Assembly (NCBI GenBank): GCA_943735955.1 | Contig: OX030960.1 | Location: forward strand, 5,372,535-5,436,534 | Length of the DNA stretch: 64,000 nt | From: Piscicola geometra | Lineage: Eukaryota > Annelida > Clitellata > Hirudinida > Piscicolidae | Direction: 5' to 3' | Part shown: piece by piece, positions 35,201 to 48,160 of the stretch | Position numbering within the stretch: the first letter of the stretch is position 1 | How the letters are laid out: each line of letters begins with the position of its first letter | The notes under the pieces: generated by a model | Database searches by the model: none | What the model was told of the DNA's origin: nothing | What the model saw: the letters and a program-made list of their open reading frames with translations, nothing else | Program-made: the position numbers and the translations under genes

Positions 35201-38200
35201 AACTATTTAGAAACCAAGCAAGGATAGAAAAAAAAGCGTATATACAGCTTATTTATTGAATAAGCAAAACTTCACATATATTTTCACAAAAAATGCTTTT
35301 GAGATATTTGAATTAAATCAATATTTTTTTAATAAACTTAATTAAAAGTCTTCTATCTTCAAACCAAGTACTCAGTGAAGAGATAAGCTGAAGACGGATG
35401 CCCTAACATTTCTTTGATTAATTGCAAAGCTGGCATTGAACATGGGTCATAAGCTTTATAATGATTTCATCCAAGTTATACCATAAAATGAATTTAGTCT
35501 TTGAGATTTGAAAGAGAATAAGAGCATATTTTATGAGTTTCAAGGGAGATTCTATTTGCTTGACGTTTCAAAAGCCACTATTTTTGATTTCGGACCATGT
35601 TTCATACTCAAAGAAACTCTCTTACATGTTTCTCAAAAACTTTGTTTTACCAGAATTTTGATGACATGGACTACATCATTTGATCGCATCGTACTTGCGA
35701 CTTTCAAACAATTTTCATGCATCTTTCGACTTTTAAAGAATAATTTAATGAATTCTTCACAGCAAAGTTTTTTTTAATGAATAATTTGTATAATATTAAA
35801 CATTAATTTTTAATGTTTTTCATAATGAAGTGGTGCTACTTGAGAGTGAACTTGAATGAAACTCTGTAGGCGTTCTGATAAGTTTTTTTTTGCGAATCTT
35901 TTTATTTAGTTAGGGTTTTTCTTTGTATGGTCGAGAAAATGTGTTGTTGAACATATTAACATCTTTTTTGCATGTTTGATTATTATATATCTTTTAGATT
36001 AGAAAAAAACTTTTTATTTTAGAATTTTAGTATTTTTGATTTTTAATCTATACAAAAAATAATTTTCTTTTGAATACTTTTTCTTTTAAATTTAAAAATA
36101 ATGCAATTTTCTTTTAAAAACTTTTTATACGAATCAAAATACAAAAATTATAGCATGAAAAAATGAAGTTCACAACCGAAAAGATTTTTCCTACCAGGTT
36201 AAGACTTTATTCTATTGAGACCCAGTTTCTTTATCTTTATTTCTTTACAATGAAGTTTTTTTGGAAAGATTTTGTGCAATTGACTAAATTTATTTTTTAA
36301 TTAAAATAACTTTCACTATATAAATATAACGGTGTATAATTATGTGCTTTTGTTCGTTAACACAGAAATACATTCTACCGTTCCATCAGTTCGTAATCAA
36401 AGAGTTTGTGCTATGTAAATTTATTTCTTTAATTAGTTTGAAAAAATATTTTATTTCAATGAGTTAATTTGACACATATGGAGAATTTTCTAAAACAACT
36501 TCTTGAAAAAAGTTTTTTTTTTAATTAGACAATTTCAAACGAGTCTATTTGCCCATTTTATTTAGAAAAACTTTTTTGCATCGTAAATATAGCTTTTAAT
36601 CTAACTTTTATCAAAATATCTTATACAAACTTTATTAAAATATCTTATACAAACTTTATCAAACTATCTTATACAAACTTTATCAAAATATCTTATACAA
36701 ACTTTATCAAAGCAAAAATAAATATAATAATCTAGTGGATAAAAACCCTAGCAAAGTTTTGAAATAAAAGACAATATAAAGCTCTCGAGTTGATGACCTA
36801 AATTAAAAGACATAAAAATACTTGGATGTAAAAATATCTCATAATGGTATCGAAAGATACATAAGATATAAAAAAGTCAAAAATAATTATTTAAAAATTT
36901 TTATCACTCAAAATTTATTTCTATTGTTTGCATGCGATCTCAAATGTGGTTGTGCTTAAATTAATGGAAAAAAGTGTGTAAGACCCTTTTTTAAATAAAT
37001 ATAAAATTTTAAAGTAAAAGAATTATTCCACACACAAAAATATTAATTGTTTTTAATATCTTGGTTATTAATTGTATTGGAGCATCGCAATTGGGTTATT
37101 TATAATGACAAGGTTTTGGTTTTCCTTATCTCTGAAAATTTTCTTTTAACTACACTTTTAATATGTTGGATTAATGTCTTATAAATCCAATAACTTAATC
37201 AAACTTTAATACGTTTTTATTAGTATATCATTAGTTTTTCAAGAATACAGATAAAAATGTATAGTTTTCTGTATTCATTTAATATGCGAAATTTGTGAAA
37301 CTTTAAAAGTATTTTTTCCACTTTTGCGTGCAAAGTTCACGATAAGGTAATTTTGTTAACCCATGCAGACGTTCATCTAATTTACAATGAATATGTCAAA
37401 AGAAAGTAAAAAATCTTCTAGTTTTTAATTAACTATATATAGTTCGGTTTTTTTATTAGCGGTTTTTAATGATGTCATAATATAATCAAATTGAAGTTAT
37501 TTATTTTTTTTATATATAATCATAATCATTACCTTTTCTATAACATTTTCATTTTCATTCCTAACCTTCAAATCATTATCAACACCATCATCAAAATAAT
37601 TACCATTCCGTTTTTCCTTACGAGCATTATCACCACCTTGGTGAGTAGGTGTCTTGGGTTTATTAGTTTGTTGAAGAAAAGAGCAAGAGATAAACAACTT
37701 CCATCCTTATTTTCCATTATGCCTTACTCCATTTGTTATGACCTAAAACCATTCTAATTACCCGTATACTCGCAATAAAATAACTGGAAGAAGTAGACAT
37801 AAAATTGTAGATTAATAGTTTATAGAGATAATATTGAGCCAGTAAACAAATAATAAAAATTAAATTACATGTTTAAATTATTTTAATCTATAAGTGTAGT
37901 TAAAGCAGATTCAAAAGTGATCCTTCCAAAAAACAATGGTTTAATAAGTTTTTCATATAACATTAAAGTCTATTTTTTTAAACTTTACTGTACAATCAAC
38001 CAAAGAAGTTGTGCCAGTTTTCTTTTAAATTTTCAATTTCTTTCGCTTTGAGTTTTCCTCTAATGAGGTTAAATACAAATTCCATTTTTATCACATGCTG
38101 TTTTCTCATCTTAAAGCTTGACGGAAATTTTTTCATTGCAATCAAAATAATTATAAATTCTTTCAGATTATTTAAATTATTGCTTCATTTATTTTTCCTA

Positions 38201-41200
38201 AGATGTGGGACTGTACTGGTTACATATGAGACCATACTTCTACGAAACTTTCAGAGATTCAAAGACTTCTATGTGAATATTAAAACTTTCATGACTAATT
38301 GAATTTTTATCCATATTTATTGTTCTTTAATCCCATTCATTTTTTCGAAAGAGTAATTTTAGAATTTCTGCCTACCAATTTTAACATTTTAATAATGAAA
38401 GATAAAATATTAGGAATTAATGAACCAATTAATTATTATGAAAGGGAAAACTAATAAAATTATTTTCACTTATTTTTTAAACTACAATTTTAAGATGACG
38501 GATTAATGTCGTTTGACAATCGACCGCTGGGAGTGTTTCTATATTTTCCCATTCACATCTGGGAGACCTTTTGTGGAAATGAAAAAGAAAGACTTCCATC
38601 GCAACAAAATCGACGAGCTCGAATAACTTAAAGATGAATTTTTCAAACAATTAGAACTTGTCGGTTCTCTTAATAAATTGTATAAAACAGATAAAAATGT
38701 GACGAAACACTGCACTTTCATGCATTTTTCACACTTGAAAGAAATTCTATTAGAATTTCTACGGTGTTTATGCTTTTCTAATGTCTTTAATTTACATAAA
38801 TTCTAGCAAGTGTTTGTTGTCATGGAACTCTTTTTTAAAATATTTTTATATAGTTTTTTCATTGCTTCAGGATTAAATGCGTGATTTTCCGCCTTAACTT
38901 TTCCATATCGCATATTTATATATTAAGCTTTTAATAATAAATTGGTTTTCTAAATCATCTAGAATGGTATTTTATACATAGCATTTTACTAGGAAATTCA
39001 AATAGTTTTTTGTTAATATTTTTTTAAGAATAAACATTTTTTAGCAAATTGTTAAAACTGAAACGGCCCTTTTTGAATAAATAATGCTAAATGCTAAAAT
39101 ACGATTCCTTCAATACGAATATTTTCGTTTTTATTAGGAAAACCAGTAAAAATTCTTTAATACCAAAAAAATGAGAAAAATGAGAAATACCATATAAAAA
39201 ATCGTTAAAATACATATTTTACTTTTAAAATTTAATTTTTCTTATACTTACTAGTGTACTTATACACATAATTTCATCGCTTAAGTTAATTTAAATATAG
39301 GAATAGAAATTGTTACAAACTTTATAAAATATATTCAGAAATACACTTTTTATTACATTCTTTTCCATAGGGAACCTCCAACAACGAGCATTAAACCACC
39401 ATCTAGAATGATTAATGTGCAGAAGGAATAAAGCCTCTATTTATAAATGTCTATGTAACTTTAAACATTTGACTCTGTCACTAGTAGTTTGCTCCGCATA
39501 GTAGAAATAATATGGGTTCTTTTTTTATTCATGTGGGTAAAAAAACCAAATATTAATTCCCTCCAATGTCTTCAAGTTTGCGCCAATACATTTGATTATG
39601 GCAGACTATATAGTCATAGTTACTCTCCAAATCCATCGCATAAAAGTGAAATCGAATTAAACATTCTTTAGAGCATTTTAACTTTTCCCATTTTTATTTA
39701 TTATTGATACAAGCCATTTCTTATCAAACTTTTCACTATATAAAAGTTCTACTCTTTGAAACTGTCATCATGGAGAAGTGTTTTTCTTACAGAAAACCCA
39801 CCCTTTTGCACAATCTATTTTTGAAATCCATTCTTTTTGCACATTTTTTAAATTTATTTTTTTATGTTTCATTTAAAATTCTTTATAAAAGATATAAACA
39901 TTTTTGATAATATTTGGTGATGAAAACAGGTTTAATGAACTAACACAAAAAACATGCGCATACCGCTAGTCTTTATTGGTCCTCTAACGACCATATCTAT
40001 AGTTCTTCCATAAAATGGTACATCTATGTTGAAGTAATTAAAGACTGACTAAATTTAATAACATCTAAAAGCTTTTATATTGTTCATAACTATGTCCATT
40101 TCTAGCTTTAAATATTTTTCGCGAAAAACATAATTAAATAAATAAACTAGTTTTTTTTAATAAATATAACTATTTATCTATTATTTTAAAATTACTTTTT
40201 TTTAAGTTATAAATTTTTAAGTTGGCGTTTAGATTTTTTAGATTGTTAATTTTTTAGAATATCTAGTTCTTAAATATTCAACATAAAAAATTTTTGGAAT
40301 TAAGTATTTTTACAATTATTTATAAAGTATTTCTGAATTCTAGTATAAAAAGAAGGTTAAGAAACATGAACGCGCACCTTGAGAATCGATTGAAAAATAA
40401 TTCAAGCTTATCTCATTCATCCACCGTGTTGAGAAAAACAATATTTATAAGAGTTCAAATTATTCTAAGAGTTTTTATAGTAGTTTTTCGATACCCTTGA
40501 GCTTGTTTCTTCTTATCTTTTGATTTTCTCCAAAACGAAACAAATAAATTTAAGAAAAAATATTTTCACATTTCACAAAATGTAACTTTTTAAAACAAAG
40601 TACAAGTTGATATACCATAGTATTTTAAAAATCTATTTTTTAATGTTGTTTGAATAAGTAGATGATGTTTTTATAGCATGGCTCTTTCCAATTTGACCCT
40701 TTTTGATTTTGCATTGAATGAAAGGAGTAGAAAAATGAATTGATAAATCACGAAACTTCAAAAGAAATAAACTTTGTAAATACAATTAATATGTAAATAT
40801 TTATTTAGAGTGGATTCTGAGTGCATTTTATTTCGCGAAAAAGCCTTTTGAGCGAATAACCGAGTGTATTTGTCATTAGTAGTTATAATTGTTTTATGAA
40901 CCACTAAAATAATCAATGTTACTGCTGAAGTGTTTTTGCGAGAACTTAAATGCGGTTGTTATTCAAATTTTTACTTTTAACCAATAAAATTCTTTATTTT
41001 AAAATAGTATTTATTCATTTATGAACCATCAAACCACTAACCGGTATAAAAAGTTCTCTACAATTTGTGTTTGTGTGACTTTAATCTCCGTGAAGTTTTC
41101 GCTTGTTTTGCACTCTGGATAGAATTCAAAAAAATGGGGAATGTTGAAAGAGATAGATAGAACCCATATTAAAATCACTGCAGCGTAAAGTTTGAAGCTC

Positions 41201-42529
41201 CTGCTGTCAATATCCTGTAGGGGGTTTTATTGATGGTTTCGATTATAAAAGTCATTAATTGCGAGACAGGGAATAGGGAAAAAGTCTCAAGTAAGTTATT
41301 GTGAATATAAATATAATGTCTCCAGTGTGTCTATTAATTCGTTTAATCATAAACTGAATTATTAAATAAAAGAATGATCGCCCTATTAACTTTATTACTG
41401 AATTCGTAATTGTGGCGTTGAACTAAAACTATGGAATATACAATTGACACAAATCTAAGCCAATCAGAATTATATTTACACCATATTACCCAGAAAAATT
41501 CGAATTCAGAAGGAAATATATAAAAAGCTGAATGCATGAATAAATCTTAAATGCGAAAAACAATTATTACATGAATGTCTAAGGGAAAACTCCCAAGCCT
41601 CGGCTTTTCTTGTAAAGAACTCTCTATGCTATCACATTTGTTCTACATAAAAGATTTTCTTTGACAGATCTGCCGAAACAGCCAAATAAAAATAATTTTT
41701 TTCGTTTGATACATAAAATAGCTACAAAATATATCAAGTCTGAGATTTTATTTTTCCATATTTATGTTTTTATATTTTTATAAAATGTTTCAATATTATA
41801 TTGTAGCATAAAGGCTAGATAGTCGAAATGATAGACTTTTATGCCAAAATCTTTGTCTGTAAACTCGGTTATTGCTGAAAGCACTTCTCCAAAATAAAAG
41901 CGAATTTATTCTCTTCTCTTAAAGCATTTCAAATAATTGATTCTTGGCTAGATAAAAGTGCTTTATGAATGGGTTGATTTAAGCTTCGGTTCTACCAAAA
42001 ATAGAGAAAAGTACATTCGAAAGAAAAAGAAAATTATATCAAAAGCACTATAACAAACGGAAACATTAGCTTGAACCTGCATGAATGGAGAGCTGGATGA
42101 GCAGATTGCCATGTACCTCTCTCCAGAGACAAGTACTGTCGTCCATACCGAAGCCATCTGCGCCATGCACAACACCGGCCACGCGTAGACCTTCAAGTAG
42201 ACGCTCCAATGCAGGCAGACGGAGTTCGAGGACTGGCTGTAGTCGCAAACGAACGGAAGAACCTGTTGCAGGGACGCCATCAAGAGGAGAATAAGATCGG
42301 AGATGGCGAGCGCCTTGAGACTGAGAAAGGTTGTGGAGGAGCCGTGAGCTGCTCTGTGGTGCTTTTGCAGTACTATCAGACAAATCAGGTTTCCCAGTAT
42401 GCCGAAGAAACAAAGCAGTCCAGGCAGCCACATGCCAATGATGATGTCCAGCTGGGTGAGGCCTGGATCGCTGGATGTGTCATTGGGGAGCTTGGTGCAG
42501 TTCACTGGGATGCTCGTGGAATGTCCCAT
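32281..42529 (-). CDS. Rhodopsin-like peptide GPCR (FMRFamide-receptor-like), partial model
   Basis: Seven-transmembrane receptor of the plasma membrane, probably for a neuropeptide. Exon 42,077-42,529 starts MGHSTSIPVNCTKLPNDTSS with two N-glycosylation sites (NCT, NDT). It gives TM1 (GILGNLICLIVL), TM2 (LKALAISDLILLL) and TM3 ending VSGERYMAIC, where ERY replaces DRY, and ends CAG|gttcaa in phase 0. Exon 33,636-33,900 encodes TM5 (YNMVLYGLLLFVIPFTSL) and TM6 (LPLLIVVVFFICVTPSFLAF). Exon 32,281-32,427 joins in phase 0 and encodes TM7, VLVTFNSSVNFLLMF, then GSRFRRML. The N-S-S-V-N-F form of TM7 is typical of invertebrate FMRFamide/myosuppressin-like receptors. The TM4 and second extracellular loop exon must lie in 33,901-42,076 and is not found. 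The last exon ends in a strong donor AAT|GTAAGT, so the tail may continue; unspliced it stops three codons later. Ligand unknown. Confidence 0.8.
33901..42076 (-). other. Large GPCR intron region with one unfound exon
   Basis: AT-rich DNA between the TM3 and TM5 exons. It must contain the TM4 exon in phase 0 at the start and phase 2 at the end. It also holds the 24-bp tandem repeat at 36,602-36,711. No other feature is supported. Confidence 0.6.
36602..36711. repeat. 24-bp tandem repeat, about 4.5 copies
   Basis: Units of aaactttatcaaaatatc-ttatac repeated head to tail with single-base differences (ttatt in the second copy, aaact in the third). Lies in a GPCR intron. Confidence 0.93.
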
Positions 42530-43430
42530 TGTTTTAGTGGTTTTGAGTGGATGAATATAACGATGCGGAAAATAATTCAGAAATGCTTTTTTGAAGCGAT
42601 GATTGTGAATAACTTGTTGATGTTCTCACTATCAATCACCAGCTCAATGATCATTTCACGTTCAAAAATCTAATTTTAATTCTTTGAACTACATTCTTTT
42701 CGAGCTACGTTCAAAATAATTTTCTTTTTTCAAGCTTTTTTTGAATTCCAAAGCAATTAAACAGATGAATCAACTTAAACACAACAGAAGACGTCTCTTC
42801 CCGTCGTAAAGCCATTCTCGAATAATGAATGTCATTTTATTTCCTAGAAAATGCTTTCAAGTTTTAAGGAATTCTTTGCACGAATTTACATTCCCACACA
42901 TGAAAAATGCTTATATAGGCACTGGGAGATGCTTTTCTTCAGGTAAGGACGAGTCCAATACAATCGGCTTTGCCTTATCCATCTTTGAATAGTCGAATGC
43001 AGGTTCTGAAGTTTTATTTTGTGACGTTTCAAATAACTCCAAATAATGAAGTTTTCAGAACATACTGGGAGAAGAAAACAAGTTTTATGCAATTCGATTT
43101 TGCGTCAAATGGTTTATGAGGAAAACGGTTATAAAATCCTCCCTTAAAACATAATCATCGTCACCATTATCAAACACCGTCATCAATCGTTTAAAACCAT
43201 TGAAAAAATTCATTTGCTAGTTAGATAAATGTAGCAATTTGTATCAACCATATATTTAATTGAATCTCATAGGAAATAAAAATATTATCTACCAGTTCAT
43301 ATATAATATTTTTTTAAGAATGTTGATTTAATGGAATACCCATCTAATTTTATTATTGAATTTTTATACTTGAATAAAAGAACAACTATTAAAGCAAACT
43401 GATTATAATCTTAAAATTCACCAAACCCCA
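42530..43430. other. Spacer between GPCR and FAM162-like gene
   Basis: Presumably the GPCR promoter and 5' UTR (minus strand), then the 3' flank of the FAM162-like gene. No further exon is recognised. A 68-codon minus frame at 42,886-43,092 has no family match. Confidence 0.4.
43349..43354 (-). promoter_or_regulatory. Poly(A) signal AATAAA for the FAM162-like gene
   Basis: TTTATT on the plus strand, about 80 nt beyond the stop codon of the minus-strand gene. Confidence 0.45.
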
Positions 43431-43433
43431 AAA

Positions 43434-44065
43434 TCATTTGGATTTCTTCCACCCTTCAATCTGGTCTAGCCCTCTCTGCGAAATGTTGTCACCAGTTTTT
43501 CTGAGCATATTTCCACTTATGATTGAGCCAAGTAAGCCCACAATAGTAGCAAGAACCATGTAACCCATCGCCTTGACTCGGAACATATCATGTGCTCTTT
43601 TCATCTGTGAGTGGCTGTGATTTGGTTCTTGATGATAATGGGATTTTTTCTTAAAAATTTCAAAATATTTTTCCAGTTAACTATCAAAATAATTGGATTT
43701 TTACCTGACTTCATGAGGAACTGATTCAATGTTCGGATACATCTTAGTCCACACTAGAATCTTTTTCTGAAAATTGGTAGGAAAAACCACTGAGCCTAAA
43801 AAGTGTTTTAATTCATGAGAAATAAATCCTTTAATACCTAAATATTTATAGCTTCAGATTGGTTAATGCTTTTAATATGTAGAATGGTAGAGTAGTACAA
43901 CAGTAGGAATTTAATGCCTACGAATTCATATTTTTACCCATGTGTTACATTTTTTATTAATAAGCTCTATGTTTATGATTTTAATTTTAATAGATTTTGA
44001 TGAATATTAATGGAAAAGAAACTGACCGTGTGACATAAGTCGGAGAGAGGAGTGCAAGTTAGCAT
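43434..44065 (-). CDS. FAM162/UPF0389 family mitochondrial membrane protein
   Basis: Members of this family are small single-pass mitochondrial proteins; human FAM162A is linked to hypoxia-induced cell death. Two exons are well supported: 43,705-43,766 (KKILVWTKMYPNIESVPHEV) and 43,434-43,614, joined through a split Ser codon. The second exon gives SHSQMKRAHDMFRVK, the membrane segment YMVLATIVGLLGSIISG, and the end LDQIEGWKKSK. The order KK-LVW-K, VP-x-x-VS, RVK, hydrophobic segment with a G-x-x-x-x-x-SG end, and GWKK matches the family. A possible first exon, 44,027-44,065, starts at ATG, encodes 13 residues (MLTCTPLSDLCHT) and splices in phase. It is weak, since relatives have a longer N-terminus. 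The 79 residues from exons 2 and 3 are solid; the start is not. Confidence 0.72.
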
Positions 44066-44069
44066 ATTT

Positions 44070-44680
44070 AAAGGTCGAAATAGCAACTATTTTGAAGGTA
44101 ATCATTGTATCAATTCTTGAATATACAACAGTAAAATTGTTAATATTAGTGAATAATATTTTTAATACTATGGTATAAGTTTATAATGCAAATAACTTTG
44201 TATTGTGAAAGAGAAGGTTAAGACTAAAAGTAAATATAAGAAAAAAAAATTTTTATCAACATAAATATATTTAATATATAAAAGCTTTTTTTAAATCTAA
44301 AAAATCCAATAAATGTTTTTTTATGAGGAAAGCAACATTTTAGCATTTAATAATATTATGTTTCAAAGTCAATTAATTTACCATTTTCTATAATTAAAAA
44401 AAATAAAATTCCATTTTCATGAGTTAATGTTATTTATTTTCAATACAATTGACACAATTTTAAGTTGCGTTTTTGGGGGCTTGAAACAAGTGAAAGTTTA
44501 TTTTTCTGTTTAAACATCAGTTTACATAATGAAGTCAGCTTCAAAATTTTAAAAGTGTGTTTTCATCTAATAGGGTTTCAATCATTTTAACATCTACTAA
44601 TACTTTAAAACCCATTAAAATCTATTAATTCATTAGCCTTCTCTTAGAATTATCGATGCCCTAATGAATTAAAAGTCTTT
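44070..44680. other. Spacer, nothing recognised
   Basis: AT-rich DNA between the FAM162-like gene and the 3' end of the C1q gene. A TTTATT at 44,497-44,502 could be the minus-strand poly(A) signal of the C1q gene, about 180 nt after its stop. Confidence 0.4.
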
Positions 44681-44681
44681 T

Positions 44682-46865
44682 TCATTCTTCAAAAATCAAA
44701 TAACCCGAGAATGTAGTATACATGTAGCCGTATACGTTGCTTGCTTGTGCCAGCACCAACAGGTAGATCTGTAAGGGTGTTTTGTAACAAGTATCAAATA
44801 ATAAGCTTGGTCATTTATAGAAAACGTTTTCCCTAGCCACCAAGTCGTTGAAAAGAAAAAAAGATTATAGTTATTTTTTTTCACTGAGCTTAAGTTGCTC
44901 TTAGCAGCGTCCATCACTTTTCCAAGAATTTTCGGCTCCTAAGGTGTGAAGGAATCGAACGCACGACCTAAGCTGCGATTCATTAACCCCTGTGACATCC
45001 GTTTGACATTGTTCATAAATAACTATTTTCTAAAAGACGGTATAAAATAAGCACCTCATCATTTCTTTTGAGATTGACAACTGCGGCATTGGACGAAGTT
45101 CCCCACTTGGGCAAGCTCTCAGCCCATGCAGTCACCATCATGACCCCATTCTTCTTCAGCATAACTGCCGCCTTTTTTAAAATGTTCTTTTTAGGTGTGG
45201 AAATTCAAAATTCATTTCAAGACACACAGAAAATGTATCTTGCAAAAGTAAAAAAATTCATGTTTAAAAAAAGTATATTCTATCTATGGTATTTGAGAAA
45301 CGAACTGTACATTACAAAGTTTTAAAACTCACTGTTCCTTTAGCAGTAGCGGACACGACGAAATTGAAGTAGTAAGTGCCATTGACAGGCGCTGTGAACT
45401 TTCCTGTGCTGGAGCTGTAGGCGTTTCCTTTACAGAAAAGTTAGTGCTTTTGATTTCCGTTATGGATTCATTAGACCAATTTATGATCCTTAAAATTTTT
45501 TTTTTTTTTCTCAGAGTAGGGTAGAGATAGAAACTTTTCAATTTTTACGTTCAGATTTGAAAATAAAGAACCCTCAATCAATCAATCAAAAAAACTTCTA
45601 TTGCGCTCTTTCATCAACACACAAATTTTCTTGAATACATTCATTAAATTCAATTTTTCAAATTTTTATTTTAAAATGTCAACACTTTTCTCATGGTCCC
45701 AACTTAACAAACCCAGCTTTAATCCCCTAACAACTAATTCACCTTCGTTTGTCCTGATGGTGTCGAATACGAGGACAGTATTGTTGGTCACAGGTCCTAC
45801 GTGGTGAGTCAATCCAACGAAGAAAGCCACTTTATATGGCCTGGGAGCGTCAGAGCCTGTGAGGGTGTGCTAGTTGAGGGGGCCAAAAATAAGAAAGAAA
45901 AAGAAAATTTTTTAAATAAGAAAAAAAAATGAACGTTTTTTTTCAAATTTAAATAAATGAGAAATTCAATTGAATATAGAAAAATTTTATATAATTGTTT
46001 TTATTAATTTATCTTTTCACCCAAATAAATATGAATGATAGATAAGATTTATAAATGTACTTCAATTTAATAAATGATAACGATTAATCATTATATTATT
46101 CCTTTTGATTAAGAAGCTAGTTTATAAAAATAAGTTGTATAAATGTTGTAAAATAAGTCTTTCGCTATGAAAACCGTGAAACAAACTAAAAACCTATAAA
46201 GTGGAAAGGACTACGAATCAATCGCCTTTTACGGACGTTATTTATGTCTCAAAAGAAATATGAAAAAGAAAATTAATATGTCAAAATATTTTTTAACAAA
46301 ATATTAAAACCGTAAAAAAATAATAAAACACTAAAATTTATGAAATAACATTGAAATGTAGTAACTAACCGGGAATTCCGGGAAGACCTTGAGGTCCACT
46401 GCTGCCCTTGGTTCCTTTATCTCCCTTGATGCCTGGTGGTCCTTTGGCGCCTCTAATAGGCAGTTTCATGGTGGAAGGCATGTCTGACATGTCTCCCTTG
46501 CAGTTCAGTTCTGAGGTGTGTGTGTTTACTTGATGATGTAGTCGCTTAATTGTTTTAGTTTGTGTTGAGATTGATTTCAATTGCTGGAGTAATAGTCAGA
46601 ATTTATAGCAGTATTTTACTCTTAAATAGATCCAAAGTTTCTATTTAAAATAATTATTGGCATTACAGAAACGACTAGAGACTAAACCACAGTGATTCTC
46701 AAGCCCACCGAGGTCGCAGTATGCGTCTGACGCCACAGAGGAAACAGAATGGTGATCACGTGATCTGTGTTTCCTTGCCAACGCTGTTTCCATCGAGATG
46801 GTGCCAAGCAAGAGCAGGAAAGTGACAAAGTGCATGAGTTTCTTCCGTTTTCTGTTCATCTGCAT
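44682..46865 (-). CDS. Secreted collagen-stalk C1q-domain protein
   Basis: Predicted secreted trimeric lectin-like or signalling protein of the C1q/TNF superfamily, 243 residues. Exons: 46,688-46,865, 46,370-46,510, 45,743-45,856, 45,333-45,427, 45,055-45,171, 44,682-44,768; all phases agree. Residues 1-30 are basic then hydrophobic (MHFVTFLLLLGTISMETALA), a signal peptide. Cysteines follow at 50, 59 and 63 and may link subunits. Residues 80-107 are nine Gly-X-Y triplets (GAKGPPGIKGDKG onward), a very short collagen stalk. The C1q domain runs from about 113 to 243, with KVAFFVGLTHHVGP, VLVFDTIRTNEGNAYSSSTG, the hallmark FTAPVNGTYYFNFVV, and the C-terminal FSGYLIF. The start is the ATG at 46,865; a second in-frame ATG lies two codons on. 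The acceptor before the fifth exon (aaaaaag) lacks a pyrimidine tract, but the frame and domain require it. Confidence 0.9.
44935..45010 (-). other. tRNA-like relic in a C1q intron
   Basis: The minus strand contains GCGTTCGATTCC, a good B-box/T-loop match, preceded by cagcttaggtcgt. The T stem does not pair and no A-box at the right distance is clear. It is probably a decayed SINE or tRNA pseudogene in the last intron of the C1q gene. Confidence 0.3.
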
Positions 46866-46899
46866 CTCTTCAGCAAATTCCAAGTTTACGCTAGAGGCT

Positions 46900-48090
46900 C
46901 TGAAACACGGCGTTGAATTTTAGTTTAAAGATTTAAAAAATTTACACTTATCTTTTATTTTTATATTATTTAGTCTTTTATTTACAATAAAATTACCTTC
47001 AAAAAACGATTTACTTTATTCAACAACTTTCAAAAGAGTTTTGAGAAATGTCTACGATGGTTCCTTACTGCACCAGAAAGAAGCCTGAATGCGAGTTCTG
47101 AGTGGCCATTCGAAGGATTTTTGAATTGAAAGTAAACAATTGAGTAAACATATATGCCTGTGTGTATGTGTGTACGTTTGTATAGGATTTCTTATCATTT
47201 TGTGCCTCTATATGTCTGTTTGCTTGTGTTCTCAAATGACTGGATAGATGGCTGCTTGGATGAGTGGTTATGTAAAGAGACGTTCAAATGCAAAAAGCCC
47301 TAGGCACAATCGAAGAAAGCACTAATCCTAAATCATCGTCATTCATCACAGTGGCTTTGCTGCTAGGCTTCTAAATCTGAATCTGAATGAGTTCGTTGAA
47401 GAAAGTATTTTTGGCTTCGGTTCATGATGGTGATGAAATTATGATTTATCATAATGATAATTATCGTTTAGAAGATGCCACTGGAGAATTTTTATCAACT
47501 GCTTTAGTGTTTTATTTTGTCATCATCAAAGAATTTTTGTATTTCTGGGTTTTTCACGTGTTTGCTTTTTAAAGATAAACTTTGAAAGATAATATTTTAA
47601 GAATTTGTTAGAAACAGCGAATACTATATTATCATTGTTATTATATTATAATTATTATCAAAAGCGAACAAAAAACTTCTTGATATAGGACAGTATTAAT
47701 TCTAAGGATGCGTAAATTAAGATTAGCAGCAGCCATAATCTCGATAAGCTTCATTGAACTCCTTATCATATTGTCGACATCAAATGATTTTCTTTTTATA
47801 GAAGGTAAAATAGTTTTATTTTTAGGGTTTTATAGATTTTGTCTTGTTGAAAATTGAAAATAATTTTTATTGATTGATTCCTGTATTTTTATTTTTGAGT
47901 ACTTAAATATTGGGCTGATAGAATTTTGATTTCATGAATTCATGATTTCATTTTCATTTCTTTACACAAAATCAATCCATATATGACTTTTTATGAAAAA
48001 AAAAAATTAAGCATAGAATTTCTGGAATTGAAAGATTTTTTATTCTTTTGACGTTAACAATTTAATCAACAAGAACATTTTAAATGAAAT
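46900..48090. other. Spacer between C1q and CCDC92-like genes
   Basis: Presumed C1q promoter and 5' UTR on the minus strand. A short GTGTGT-rich run lies at about 47,158-47,180. No further exon is supported. Confidence 0.4.
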
Positions 48091-48098
48091 AAAACTCA

Positions 48099-48104
48099 TT
48101 TATT
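48099..48104 (-). promoter_or_regulatory. Poly(A) signal AATAAA for the CCDC92-like gene
   Basis: TTTATT on the plus strand, about 57 nt beyond the minus-strand stop codon at 48,161. Confidence 0.5.
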
Positions 48105-48160
48105 CAATGCTGAAAACTGATTTATATAAGATTTTCATCTTGTTTAGACACCCTCTTACT

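Noticed and set aside
38539..38721. Candidate GPCR TM4 exon (CFVTFLSVLYNLLRE on the minus strand)
   Set aside because: LSVLYNLLR recalls the S-x-x-YNLPR motif, but the helix is short, lacks the TM4 Trp, and has no good phase-2 donor to join 33,900.
44935..45010. tRNA gene in the C1q intron
   Set aside because: Only the B-box matches; the T stem does not pair and acceptor and D arms cannot be drawn.
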